64,000 bases of DNA from Pseudobdellovibrionaceae bacterium. GTDB lineage: Bacteria; Bdellovibrionota; Bdellovibrionia; Bdellovibrionales; Bdellovibrionaceae. Shown piece after piece: positions 12,118 through 21,252 of this stretch (within the stretch, counting starts at the first letter, position 1; each line of letters opens with the position of its first letter). The notes under the pieces were generated by a model. That model saw only the letters and a program-made list of their open reading frames with translations, was not told the origin of the DNA and made no database searches. A program made the translations under genes and the position numbers. Location: contig CANFQX010000001.1 of assembly GCA_947449255.1 (NCBI GenBank), positions 62,001 to 126,000 on the forward strand, written 5' to 3'.

Positions 12118-12363
12118 CTATTCCAAATTAATAACCAGGCAGCCTTCATTGCTTTTTCCATTCGAAAGTCTTTCGAAGGACCACTCATAGCCGGCTCGCT
12201 TGAGATACTTCATTGTCGTTTCACGAACCTTACCGGTCCCTTTTCCAGTCATAATGCGAGCGCGCTTTAAATTTGTACCGGACACTCGAACAAGGAATCT
12301 ATCCACGGCGGCTTCAACTTCATCGTTTTTGAATCCATGAAGGTCTAACAAATCTTTTGCCAT
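12118..12363 (-). CDS. stand-alone Smr-domain protein
   Basis: An 81-residue protein consisting only of an Smr domain. The 'LDLHGF' motif is near residue 6, and 'ARIMTGKGTGKVRETTMKYL' corresponds to the 'HGxG' loop. Smr domains are nucleic-acid-binding and often nucleolytic. AAGGAT precedes the ATG. It follows the RNase H gene by nine bases on the same strand, so the two probably form an operon, which hints at a shared nucleic-acid role. Confidence 0.85.
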   Translation of the reverse strand: MAKDLLDLHGFKNDEVEAAVDRFLVRVSGTNLKRARIMTGKGTGKVRETTMKYLKRAGYEWSFERLSNGKSNEGCLVINLE

Positions 12364-12372
12364 TGAAATCCT

Positions 12373-12855
12373 TTACCCAAGGGGTCTATGGAGTTGAACA
12401 GAATGTAAAGAGGCTGCATTTAAAATTTCTGGCGATTGAAGGTTTTTAAGTCGACCCAAAGTTGCAAGATCATCGCACCTTTCATTAAATATATTTCCCG
12501 AATGTCCCCGAATCCACCTCGTCCGCAAATCAAGATTCGAAGTCAGGTCCTTGATTTGGGAAAATCTGGGATTTACGGGATCACACTTAAAGGAATAGCT
12601 TCCATCAACCCAACCAAGCACAATCTGACTGTCTGAGCAGAGAATAAATTCTTGATTCACACCATACAGTTGCACGGCGGCTATAATTCCATGGTAAGCC
12701 CCTTCAACTTCGGCGTCGTTATTGTCAGCCCTTCTTAGCCATCCATTGCCTTCAGTGACCTTCTCGCCTTCGATAACAATCAACCACCCATACCCACCTG
12801 GTTTTCTAGGTATAAGAGATGATCCATCACTATAAATTTCAATTGGCGTCATCAT
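12373..12855 (-). CDS. rnhA: ribonuclease H-like (RNase HI type) protein
   Basis: A 160-residue RNase H-fold protein expected to cut RNA in RNA-DNA hybrids. The four acidic catalytic positions are recognisable: Asp in 'YSDGSS' near residue 10, Glu in 'DAEVEGAY' near 50, Asp in 'LCSDSQIV' near 75, and Asp in 'ERCDDLATLG' near 130. The 'WIRGHSGN' segment supplies the family histidine. Either of two adjacent ATGs may be the start. It is the first gene of a likely two-gene operon with the Smr protein. The symbol is given by family resemblance. Confidence 0.87.
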   Translation of the reverse strand: MMTPIEIYSDGSSLIPRKPGGYGWLIVIEGEKVTEGNGWLRRADNNDAEVEGAYHGIIAAVQLYGVNQEFILCSDSQIVLGWVDGSYSFKCDPVNPRFSQIKDLTSNLDLRTRWIRGHSGNIFNERCDDLATLGRLKNLQSPEILNAASLHSVQLHRPLG

Positions 12856-13113
12856 GTACTCAATTTCTAATTGTAGACCATCTCACTCAAGTTAGCTTAA
12901 AATCCATCGTATTCATAATTTAAATTAAAAAAATCTTTGAAATTTAAATTGAGAACAGGACATGTACAATTTTAAGCAAAACATTTACTCCCTAAACTAT
13001 AATTTGTGCTCAGTTCAATTATCAAACTTTAAACGCAGATGCTTGCCCTCATTGCATTGCGCTTCAATTCAAAATTCGACACGCTTTTGAAAAAAGGGCC
13101 CCTGGAAACCTTC

Positions 13114-13815
13114 CTAAGCACCGCCAGGTGGCTTTGGTGCTGGAGCTGGAGCTGGAGCTGGCTTTGGCGATGGCGATGGAGCCGGTGCTGGTGCTGGAGC
13201 CGGTGCTGGTGCTGGAGCCGGTGCTGGTGCTGGAGCTGGAGCTGGAGCTGGAGTAGGCACTGGGCAATAGTGATTAGCAGAGCACGTTGACACTGAACCC
13301 GACCCGACGCTACATTCCTGCAATACCGATCCTGTGCATGCAGAAGGTCCTCCGCCCGTATCCAGCTCATGACTCGCCGAAATAGAGGAATTAACGGGAG
13401 GTTGCAACCAGTAGTTCGCACCAGGACAGTTTTCAAAACAACATGTCTTACTTCTAAAAATCAACCTTGGAATATAATTTAAAGTTACAGGTAAAGAGAC
13501 ACAGCTGCGTTGAGACACAGTACAACAAGCCACTGTCACATTCTGCCCATTTCTACAATCAACAAAGGAACTATCTGTTAAAAATTGCTGTCCTCGTTGA
13601 TTAACAACATGGTATTTGCATACAAGAGGAGCTTGCTTTTGCAGAGGAGGACAACAACCTTCCAAATGCACCCCTTCTAATCTAGGGCAAAGATTATCCA
13701 ATTCACTTCGCGGAGCAGCCGAATTTGAACACTGATTAAAACTTCGGACCTGAGCCTGGGCCGGATTCAAGCCTACAAAAATTAAAAATATGATTATAAA
13801 TTTCCTTAGATTCAA
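13114..13815 (-). CDS. Cys-rich secreted protein with Pro-Ala repeat tail
   Basis: A 233-residue exported protein. A signal peptide covers residues 1-21 (ends 'AQA'). Residues 22-185 carry many cysteines, including 'CCPP', 'ACCTVSQRSC' and 'KTCCFENCPG', suggesting a disulfide-stabilised domain. The last 50 or so residues are almost pure Pro-Ala with a few Ser/Lys, ending 'KPPGGA'. Such tails usually act as extended linkers or wall-spanning spacers. The ATG overlaps the stop of the upstream TSP3 lipoprotein gene by four bases, making it the last gene of the four-gene operon. No family was recognised. Confidence 0.85.
   Translation of the reverse strand: MNLRKFIIIFLIFVGLNPAQAQVRSFNQCSNSAAPRSELDNLCPRLEGVHLEGCCPPLQKQAPLVCKYHVVNQRGQQFLTDSSFVDCRNGQNVTVACCTVSQRSCVSLPVTLNYIPRLIFRSKTCCFENCPGANYWLQPPVNSSISASHELDTGGGPSACTGSVLQECSVGSGSVSTCSANHYCPVPTPAPAPAPAPAPAPAPAPAPAPAPAPSPSPKPAPAPAPAPKPPGGA
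13137..13257. repeat. Pro-Ala coding tandem repeat
   Basis: A purine-biased tandem array built from GCTGGA, GCTGGT and GCCGGT hexamers. Read on the minus strand it encodes (Pro-Ala)n, and it includes larger repeated units such as GCTGGTGCTGGAGCCG. Such arrays are prone to copy-number change. The opposite-strand open frames here are artefacts of the repeat. Confidence 0.85.
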
Positions 13816-14765
13816 GGCAATACCTCCCCGGCCTCAATAAAGTCGTTCATGAAAAGGTCAAATCCTGAAAATGATTTATTAATTTTGAAATCTTTAAAAT
13901 AAATCCTGCTGTTTCCCATAAAACCTGAGCGAGTTTTTAATTTTAAAAAAATCGTAATAACATTCTCCTCTGCAGCATGCGAAAGACTTGGAGAAAGGGG
14001 ACTCACCGAATCTAAAGGATCCAAATAAGCCTTCGTTGAAACAAAAGGCAACTGATCAACAGTAATGTTCCATAGCTCCCCCATACAACTTCCAGTGTCT
14101 AAGAGTTTTGTTGTCTTGTAGATAAGCACCTTCGAAGGATCAACTGCTCCATTTGAAAAGTTTGGATTTGTTCCATTTTGTATTTCAATCCAATTCATAA
14201 CGCCGTCGTGATCAGGATCAGCCTCTCTGTCATTGATATTTGGCGACATTCCCCGCAAAATCTCCAAAATGTCCGGTATACCATCTTTATCAGAATCTAA
14301 GCCCTGAGTCGGATGACCATAAAGTAAATCTAATCCTAAAGTTTTAATATCACATTCATTAATACCCAAAGTATTTTTGTCGGAGTGGCAGCTAGGAATT
14401 TGTTCAAGACAATTGGCGTTTCCACTCATATCAAGACAAAGTGAATCCAAAATTTTACCGTTTGTCCTACGAACTAAAGGATCAAAGCCAAGTGCAACCT
14501 CATCTCTGTCCGCGATTCCATCGGAATCTGAATCAGCCACCAAGTCACCGTGTGAAGCTGTAATATTTAAATTAGCAATTATGATATTATCGATTGTGAA
14601 TTGATTAAGCCCCTTATCTAAGCAAAGATTTACCGAGCCCTTAACCGAAAAAGGCCTCAGAACCACGGGAATTTTTTCCAACGGCGTACTGGAACAGTTC
14701 TGAAACGAACCTACTAAAAAAATCCCAGCTGATATGATGTAGATAGAGTTTATCATACGGCTCAT
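13812..14765 (-). CDS. lipoprotein with thrombospondin-type-3 calcium-binding repeats
   Basis: A 317-residue predicted lipoprotein: the signal ends at 'GSFQNC', with Cys24 the likely lipidated residue. Three acidic TSP3-like repeats follow: 'DSDSDGIADRDEVALGFDP' near residue 78, 'DSDKDGIPDILEI' near 157, and 'DPDHDGVMNWIEI' near 183. A Cys-containing insert ('GINECDIKTL') lies between the first and second repeats. The last 110 residues look like a beta-rich domain. It resembles the C-terminal part of the next upstream protein but lacks a VWA domain. Both ends overlap neighbouring genes by four bases, so it is translationally coupled in the operon. Confidence 0.87.
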   Translation of the reverse strand: MSRMINSIYIISAGIFLVGSFQNCSSTPLEKIPVVLRPFSVKGSVNLCLDKGLNQFTIDNIIIANLNITASHGDLVADSDSDGIADRDEVALGFDPLVRRTNGKILDSLCLDMSGNANCLEQIPSCHSDKNTLGINECDIKTLGLDLLYGHPTQGLDSDKDGIPDILEILRGMSPNINDREADPDHDGVMNWIEIQNGTNPNFSNGAVDPSKVLIYKTTKLLDTGSCMGELWNITVDQLPFVSTKAYLDPLDSVSPLSPSLSHAAEENVITIFLKLKTRSGFMGNSRIYFKDFKINKSFSGFDLFMNDFIEAGEVLP

Positions 14766-16585
14766 TGAGGTATCTCCCCAATCAATTTGAAATCTGTAGG
14801 CTTTAATTCTTGAACACTCGCTGTCGCATTCTCTGACCCATCGGCTTTTTCAACTGCCACATCTACCCAAGCTGCATAGTATTCATTAGAGGGGTTCAAA
14901 CTATTCTGAGCAACAGACTTATATATAACCACGAATTTATGAACATTAGCAGGATGATTTAAAAATGAGGCAGAACCTGAAATGGATGCAACTGATTCGA
15001 TTGGGGCAGTCAAAATCCGATCGGCTTCCAATCGCCAATGCCCCATAGGGCATACCAGATCATTGGGAGTTTGAATATAAGTCGTTTTAAATAGACTCAT
15101 CAAATAATTAGGCGTATTTGCATCAGCAACGAAGGGATCAGTGCCCCTTATAATTTCATCGCGGGTTGTTACTCCATCTCCATCAGGATCAACCAGCATA
15201 TCGGCTGTCCCAGGATCAGTTCCTTTTATGATTTCAATAAAATCAGGCATCCCATCCTTGTCAGTATCAAGCCCCCAACTGCCTGTATTTGGACGATCTA
15301 AAGCCAACATTTTATAATCACAATCAGAAAGCCCAAAGCTATTAAACATATTTGGCTGACAAATAATTTGCGATCGTCTCTCCTGGCATTTCGCAACACC
15401 ACCGAGACGATGACAAATCCCATCGAGAACCCCTAAAACACCCGTTGACCGAGGATTCTGTGGATCAGTGCCTTCAGCAATTTCAGTCTCGTCATCGACT
15501 CCATCCATATCACTGTCAGCAACTATTTTCCCACCTTTACGCAAACTTGTCAGATCAACGGCAAAAAATGTTTCAGGTTTATATTCTAAAGCTGTTTGAC
15601 TGACAAATAAACTGCATAGTGCTGTTTGTTCTCCACTGAATGATTTCAAAGCTACAGCACCACTAGTCCCACCTAACTTTGCCATGCTATCCAAGACGAC
15701 CGGAACAGCACTTTCAGTCCCATAGTAAACACCAGTGAAGCGAAGATTTTTATTTTTTGAAATAGCTGCTGTTCGCATCATAGTCATCGCATCAGACATG
15801 TTACTTAAATAACAAGCATCCTTTTTTTCTTTAGACAATGTCGGAAGATTACATCCAGTGCCGTTTTTATCTTCAGGAACTCCATCTGAAAGAAAAAAAA
15901 CGTAATAATTATCAGCGGGAATAGCTGTTGCTGAAGTTAAATCTTTAATCAAAAGGTCTTCTGCACATTTTGTAGCATTGGTATAACTGGTTACTCCAAG
16001 AACCAAGCTAGCAGGGGTATCCACTGTCAAATAATTATTGGTTGCCTTAGACCACTGAAAATACCAGCTGCTATCTTTGGTCTGTCTTGTTTTTAAATAA
16101 TCTAATTGAGACTTTGCAGCACCTGAAGTATTGAAGCTAACATTGTCACAAGCCAATGCTGGAGCTCCTGCCGACGAAAGAACTCCTGCAGAATTTCCAA
16201 AACCAATGACTGAAAATTGAGTTCCGGCTTGTCCACCACAATGATCTAAAAAATATTGAATAGCATCAAAGCGACTTCCATTGGGATCAGTGGCCTTCGT
16301 TGGATCAAAATAGTAATAATTTAATCCACCGACAGTTTCATAAAACCAATTTCCAACATTAGAGGCCGACATATCAACTATAAAAACAAATTTACTCCCA
16401 CTCTGGTTAAAAAATCGAACATCATTACAAATATTTGCCGCCAGCTTAACACTTGGAAGTTGATAAACTTTCTCTTGCTGAACTAATTCTAAATTTTGCT
16501 TTGCGCAGTTTTGAAATCCGATCGAAATCAACAAAAGAAAAAATAAACTAATAATTATTTTTATCGATTTTATTTTTTTCATCAC
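14762..16585 (-). CDS. VWA-domain lipoprotein with TSP3 repeats
   Basis: A 607-residue predicted lipoprotein (signal ends 'IGFQNC', Cys27). A von Willebrand factor A domain spans about residues 65-345. Its MIDAS start 'FIVDMSAS' has Asp71, Ser73 and Ser75, and 'FFLSDGVPED' near 231 supplies the later metal-site aspartate. TSP3-type repeats follow: 'DSDMDGVDDETEIAEGTDP' near 357, 'DTDKDGMPDFIEIIKGTDP' near 440 and 'DPDGDGVTTRDEIIRGTDP' near 466, with the Cys insert 'GLSDCDYKML' before the second. VWA plus calcium repeats suggests metal-dependent protein adhesion at the cell surface or in the periplasm (inference). The frame is linked by 4-base overlaps on both sides. Confidence 0.88.
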   Translation of the reverse strand: MMKKIKSIKIIISLFFLLLISIGFQNCAKQNLELVQQEKVYQLPSVKLAANICNDVRFFNQSGSKFVFIVDMSASNVGNWFYETVGGLNYYYFDPTKATDPNGSRFDAIQYFLDHCGGQAGTQFSVIGFGNSAGVLSSAGAPALACDNVSFNTSGAAKSQLDYLKTRQTKDSSWYFQWSKATNNYLTVDTPASLVLGVTSYTNATKCAEDLLIKDLTSATAIPADNYYVFFLSDGVPEDKNGTGCNLPTLSKEKKDACYLSNMSDAMTMMRTAAISKNKNLRFTGVYYGTESAVPVVLDSMAKLGGTSGAVALKSFSGEQTALCSLFVSQTALEYKPETFFAVDLTSLRKGGKIVADSDMDGVDDETEIAEGTDPQNPRSTGVLGVLDGICHRLGGVAKCQERRSQIICQPNMFNSFGLSDCDYKMLALDRPNTGSWGLDTDKDGMPDFIEIIKGTDPGTADMLVDPDGDGVTTRDEIIRGTDPFVADANTPNYLMSLFKTTYIQTPNDLVCPMGHWRLEADRILTAPIESVASISGSASFLNHPANVHKFVVIYKSVAQNSLNPSNEYYAAWVDVAVEKADGSENATASVQELKPTDFKLIGEIPQ

Positions 16586-18717
16586 ATCCCCCGATCCCGA
16601 GCCCTGATCAGATGGAATTTAGTCAAATCCAATTGGGGCTGATTGATTGACTGAGTAACTGGGATGTCAGCCTTAAATATTCTCCAAAAAATTCGATCTG
16701 GGTTGTCTCTGTCCACAAGCCGCATTAAACCCACCATTTTATTTTTAAATTTTACTGTCGGATAACTGAGCAATGAGTCCTGTGCTGAAATTAAATTAGC
16801 ATCTCGCTCATGAGGGTCATCACTTACACGACTTGCAAACATAGGAACCTGTTTTGATTCATCTGTTGGATCCATTTCCATCACAGGTAGATTTTTCAAT
16901 ATAACTTGATAGGATTCAACCCAGGTCTCTCGAGCATTATTGCCATCCATTTTTTCCCGACCCAAAAAATTCACATCATAATTTGCCATAACTGTGGGAG
17001 TAAGTCTCTGCACATCAGCCACTGGCCCTAGTCCTCGAGCAAAATTGTACATGTTTGTAAAGCCATCTCCATTATTATCTTTTTCGACATCACCACTCAA
17101 TGGATTATAACCGTAAATCCACTCATACAAATCTGGAATCCCGTCACCATCTGTATCGAAGTCAAACGGATCTGTCCCAAGTAACATTTCTTCACACTCG
17201 TTTAAACCGTCGCCATCTGAGTCTAACGTTGGATCACATGATCGAGATGCAACCATGGCTTTACATCGACTCGCATAGGCTTCATGGGCCATAAAACTAT
17301 CCAAACAATATCCATTTGTCCTTGCTCGATGTGGATCAGTGCCTAATGCTATCTCTTCATTATCAAACAAACCATCACCGTCAGAATCAATTTGCAGCTG
17401 TCCATTAACATCAGCCCTAACATTCGGATTAAGTAGAAATATATCAGTCATTTTATAAGTGACTGATTCCCGATAACTGCCCAAAAGCTGAAAGGGAGGC
17501 TTTTCACTGTCTGCTTGCCACAAAGAAAAGCGACTGTTGCGCTTTTTAAAATATGGAATCAGGTCATCAAAATAGGTGGTCTCACCTGGACGAGCCTTTA
17601 AAGATCGAGCCTTATAGAGTTGAACAAAATTCATTCGCAAATTTCCGGCCCCAAAAAACTGCGGCAAACTTTGCAAAAGACCCAATTTGAAATCTAACTG
17701 ATCCAGACTATTGTCAGAGGGAACACCCCAAGCAGTTTCCATATTCTTAACGAGCGTAGAGCATATCCCAACACAGTTTTTTGAGTCAGCAGCACAAGCC
17801 GCACACGGCTGATAAAATTTTAAAACTTTTGAAATCGAATCAGGCTGCGGTGACAAAAATCCATCACTCAGATGAACAACATCATAATCGGCATAAGACA
17901 ATAGACCATCATGGTTAAGTTCGCGCATATCTTCCGTTACAGAGTCATAGATTGAACTCAACAAAGCACCTGGCGCAGTTGTTCCCATTTTCGTGGTCTC
18001 ATATCGCCAAATATCTGAACTTCGCACAAGTGAATAATTTCGCATATGCTCTTGCTTCAGCCATTCAACCTCTGCCATAACTTTCGAGTCTGATAGCGGT
18101 ATAAATTTAAACATATCAGAAATCCCAACAACAGATCCTAGGCTACTTGCAAGTTTCGCCTGTGAGACACCTCCCGAAACGGGGATCAACATGATTTTGG
18201 TGTTATTTAACATTTCCGGAGTTGAATTATTCAAAAGATCTGCGAGCCAGGTCTTGACTATTTCAATTCGACTGCCAGAAAAGTCAATTCCAGGGTAGGT
18301 TTCATAAAATATTGGCGGGTTAATTTTGATGTTGGGAAGTACATTTGAAAGCAACGATACCTTTTCAATGACCAACTGATCATTGACCCTGCAGTCGATA
18401 CCGTCGGCACGATGATCATCGGACCTGCCCACACCTTTCGTAGGGTCGTAAACTGAAAATGGCCCTGAACCAGGAAAATATATCCCACCCTCGACATCAT
18501 TCTGACAAGGACCAGAAATCATAGAATTCGACATATCAACTAAAAGTATATAACGTCTCACAACTGGAAATTCAGTTGGGGGAGGAATTAAAAAAGGGTT
18601 ACTGCTCTTACTTTCAAAACCAATAGATTCTAATCGCTCCAAAGGAACTCTGGAACATTGCTGTCCGAACACCAACAAGCAAACCATTGCTAAACAAAAC
18701 TTTAAAATATTCCCCAT
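16582..18717 (-). CDS. VWA-domain lipoprotein with TSP3 repeats (first gene of operon)
   Basis: A 711-residue predicted lipoprotein (signal ends 'VFGQQC', Cys21). The VWA-like domain begins 'YILLVDMSNSM' with MIDAS residues Asp61, Ser63 and Ser65; 'VVHLSDGFLSP' near 281 is the matching loop. It contains a large insertion relative to the neighbouring VWA protein and a Cys cluster 'CAACAADSKNCVGIC' near 305-319. TSP3 repeats occur near residues 443, 499, 521 and 546, again with a Cys insert ('GLNECEEMLL'). It is first in the four-gene operon, with a candidate promoter at 18757-18785, and its stop overlaps the next ATG by four bases. Confidence 0.88.
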   Translation of the reverse strand: MGNILKFCLAMVCLLVFGQQCSRVPLERLESIGFESKSSNPFLIPPPTEFPVVRRYILLVDMSNSMISGPCQNDVEGGIYFPGSGPFSVYDPTKGVGRSDDHRADGIDCRVNDQLVIEKVSLLSNVLPNIKINPPIFYETYPGIDFSGSRIEIVKTWLADLLNNSTPEMLNNTKIMLIPVSGGVSQAKLASSLGSVVGISDMFKFIPLSDSKVMAEVEWLKQEHMRNYSLVRSSDIWRYETTKMGTTAPGALLSSIYDSVTEDMRELNHDGLLSYADYDVVHLSDGFLSPQPDSISKVLKFYQPCAACAADSKNCVGICSTLVKNMETAWGVPSDNSLDQLDFKLGLLQSLPQFFGAGNLRMNFVQLYKARSLKARPGETTYFDDLIPYFKKRNSRFSLWQADSEKPPFQLLGSYRESVTYKMTDIFLLNPNVRADVNGQLQIDSDGDGLFDNEEIALGTDPHRARTNGYCLDSFMAHEAYASRCKAMVASRSCDPTLDSDGDGLNECEEMLLGTDPFDFDTDGDGIPDLYEWIYGYNPLSGDVEKDNNGDGFTNMYNFARGLGPVADVQRLTPTVMANYDVNFLGREKMDGNNARETWVESYQVILKNLPVMEMDPTDESKQVPMFASRVSDDPHERDANLISAQDSLLSYPTVKFKNKMVGLMRLVDRDNPDRIFWRIFKADIPVTQSINQPQLDLTKFHLIRARDRGM

Positions 18718-19054
18718 TGAATAATACTACCAGGCCACCCTTTTCGATGGGAGGAAAATATCAGATAAAAACTCTAGTTTCTCAATTTTAGGCACAAAAA
18801 AGTTTACTCGGCCTATTTGATATTCATACTGGCGTAGCAAAATGAGATGGATAGAAAAAAGAGCCCTACTCGCCGTGTCGGCGACACACCTGCTGAAAGA
18901 AATTATGAAACAATAAAAGTGTTACCCATTTCACTGGACATTGGTGTAACCTGCGCTCAATGAAATTTAATATTGTCCAATTTACTGTACAAGCAAGAAA
19001 TTATTATTTTACACATGGTTTTTAATTGAAGGTAAACTCTAAAGAGGCGTAAAA
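18718..19054. other. intergenic region between the VWA/TSP3 operon and the LtaS-like gene
   Basis: About 337 bases between divergent genes. Apart from the candidate operon promoter it contains a small perfect inverted repeat, TCGCCG-tgt-CGGCGA, at 18870-18884. No convincing small coding frame or RNA gene was seen. Confidence 0.5.
18757..18785 (-). promoter_or_regulatory. candidate promoter of the VWA/TSP3 operon
   Basis: On the minus strand TTGAGA (18785-18780) and GATATT (18762-18757) are 17 bases apart, a fair match to a housekeeping promoter. It would give a leader of about 30-35 bases before the ATG at 18717. Prediction only. Confidence 0.4.
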
Positions 19055-20983
19055 ATGATGTTTGGTCATTCCCGGCGAATTTTTAAAATTTTTGGCCTGA
19101 TTCTACTCGCTCTCCTCTTCTATTTTCTTTGTCGAATAGAGTTCCTTGTTTGGAATTGGAGCTTATTTCGAAATAAATCTTTCGTTGATTTACTGCTCGC
19201 CGCTTTTGTTGGAATCCGCTTTGATCTCTCTTCTGTTCTTATTTTGTCTAGTCCAAGTTTGATTTTAAGTTTTATCCCCTGGCCAATAAAAGCACAAACC
19301 ACCTGGGAAAAGTCCATCTTTTTCATTTTTTGCTGCTGCCATACCCCCTTTCTGATCTTAAACATGATTGATGTTGAGTTTATCAATTTTGTGGGAAGGC
19401 GCTTTACGGCAGAGACCCTTTTTATTATTGGCGAATCCCAAGGCAAAATGCTTGGTTTTTTATCCACTTATTGGCCGTCCTTTCTGATAAATGGAATTCT
19501 GCTTGCCCTGTTTATTAAACTCTCTTGGAAATTCACTAAAACAAATCCCCAAGAATTCTCAAAATCGATATGGCCCTCTGAACTTAAAAAGAATTTAAAT
19601 TATTGGATTGGCCATACCCTGATCTGTTTCATTGCCCTAGGCGCAGCTGTAGTTGGTATCCGCGGGGGCTTGCAACTTAAACCCATCAGTTTTGTCAATG
19701 CCAACGTTTTCACCGCCCCCGTGTTAAACAATTTGGTTTTAAATTCATCCTTCACTTTAATAAAAAGTTATGGAAAAACTTCTCTAAAAAATGAGAAATA
19801 CTTTGATAAAATGAATGTTGTCCTCGGGCATTTAAACGGTCATCTCACGGAGTCTTCCTTGGAGGGTCTGCGTCCACAAACTCCACAAAATATTGTCATT
19901 TTAATTCTTGAGAGCTTTGGTGAAGAGTACATTGGCCCCTACAAGGGACAGTCCTTCACACCTTTTTTGGACTCGCTAAAAAATAAATCACTGGTCTTTA
20001 AAAATGCTTACGCCAACGGACGACGCTCTATTGAGGGGATTGCGGCCATCATGGCCGGAGTTCCCGCCTTGATGAGTGAGCCCTTTATATCCTCAAATTT
20101 TTCCACCAATTATTTCCTTGGACTGGGCACGCTCTTAAGCCCGCACAAGTACAGCACGGCCTTTTTTCATGGCGGGCACAACGGAACCATGCATTTTGAT
20201 TCCTTTATGAAAAGCTCTGGCATCGAGAATTATTATGGATCGAACGAGTACAACAATTCTGCAGATGATGATGGCACCTGGGGCATTTGGGATGAGCCCT
20301 TTCTTCAATTCGCTATAAAAAAAATGAATTCAATGCCTGAGCCCTTTTTTTCATCCGTTTTTACGATCAGCTCACACCATCCTTTTAAGGTTCCCGACAA
20401 CTATAAATCAAAGCTTCCCGATGGCCCCCTAGAAATCTTAAAAACCGTAGCCTACACAGACATGGCGCTTGCAAAGTTTTTTGAATCGGCAGCGAAAGAG
20501 CCTTGGTTTAAAAACACACTGTTTATCATCACCGCCGATCACACCTCAAAACATTATCGAACTGAATTTGAAAATGACATTGGCGATTACAATGTTCCAC
20601 TTATTTTGTATCATCCAAACTTTAAATTTCCAAAAATTGAAACTGACATGATAGCCCAGCAAATTGATATTTTACCCACGGTGCTGGATTTTTTGGGCAT
20701 TGCAAATAAAGAAAAAAACTACTTAGGAAGTTCGCTGTTTATCAAAGGTGATAAGCAGGTCGTGAACTATATCGATGGACGATATCTGCTGTTCACCAGA
20801 GATTCCAGTTTAAAATGGACACCTGGCAGTAGCGATCCAGAACTTTTCCCCGGCCCTCAAGGAGAAAAAACAAAAGCAATGCCAGACAAAGTCCTGCTGA
20901 CACAAAAACTAAAAGCAACGATTCAATATTTCAATCAGGGCATGTGGGATAACAAACTTTACTATCCCAACCTTGGAATATAA
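19055..20983 (+). CDS. LtaS-like membrane sulfatase/phosphoglycerol transferase family protein
   Basis: A 642-residue protein with about five N-terminal transmembrane helices (to about residue 205) and a large exported alkaline-phosphatase-fold domain from about 277. Metal-site and catalytic features are Glu286 in 'LILESFGE', 'ANGRRSIEGIAAIMAG' with Ser325 at the position of the nucleophilic Thr of LtaS, 'FHGGHNG' near 371, and 'ITADHT' with Asp495/His496. The architecture fits enzymes that transfer phosphoglycerol or similar groups to envelope polymers. In a Gram-negative cell the acceptor is more likely periplasmic glycan or lipopolysaccharide than lipoteichoic acid (inference). Confidence 0.88.
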   Translation: MMFGHSRRIFKIFGLILLALLFYFLCRIEFLVWNWSLFRNKSFVDLLLAAFVGIRFDLSSVLILSSPSLILSFIPWPIKAQTTWEKSIFFIFCCCHTPFLILNMIDVEFINFVGRRFTAETLFIIGESQGKMLGFLSTYWPSFLINGILLALFIKLSWKFTKTNPQEFSKSIWPSELKKNLNYWIGHTLICFIALGAAVVGIRGGLQLKPISFVNANVFTAPVLNNLVLNSSFTLIKSYGKTSLKNEKYFDKMNVVLGHLNGHLTESSLEGLRPQTPQNIVILILESFGEEYIGPYKGQSFTPFLDSLKNKSLVFKNAYANGRRSIEGIAAIMAGVPALMSEPFISSNFSTNYFLGLGTLLSPHKYSTAFFHGGHNGTMHFDSFMKSSGIENYYGSNEYNNSADDDGTWGIWDEPFLQFAIKKMNSMPEPFFSSVFTISSHHPFKVPDNYKSKLPDGPLEILKTVAYTDMALAKFFESAAKEPWFKNTLFIITADHTSKHYRTEFENDIGDYNVPLILYHPNFKFPKIETDMIAQQIDILPTVLDFLGIANKEKNYLGSSLFIKGDKQVVNYIDGRYLLFTRDSSLKWTPGSSDPELFPGPQGEKTKAMPDKVLLTQKLKATIQYFNQGMWDNKLYYPNLGI

Positions 20984-21252
20984 ACCCCCTAAGTTCTTTA
21001 CTGAATAGCGACCCACTGAAGAACTCACTGACATCCGCCGTCACCTGATTACAAACTAGTCAGGCCCACGTTCAATATCCCGACGCTCCCGCGCTGATCA
21101 ACTCAGCTAAAAGATTATAAAAAGCAAACACTTAAATAGAGCCCATAAGGACTTCGTGCTCGCTTTCTTATGACAACAGCGATGGCACGGTTATCGCACA
21201 GATATGAAAATGAAAAAAAAGGCCAACACCATTTGTTGCCTTGGAAGGCTTT

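Noticed and set aside
13137-13257. CRISPR array
   Set aside because: The units are contiguous hexamers without unique spacers and are in frame with a coding sequence.
13029-13436. Open frames on both strands over the Pro-Ala repeat, apparently Trp/Ser- or His/Gln-rich proteins
   Set aside because: They are artefacts of the hexamer repeat read in other frames; the exported protein at 13114-13815 fits operon spacing and has a signal peptide.
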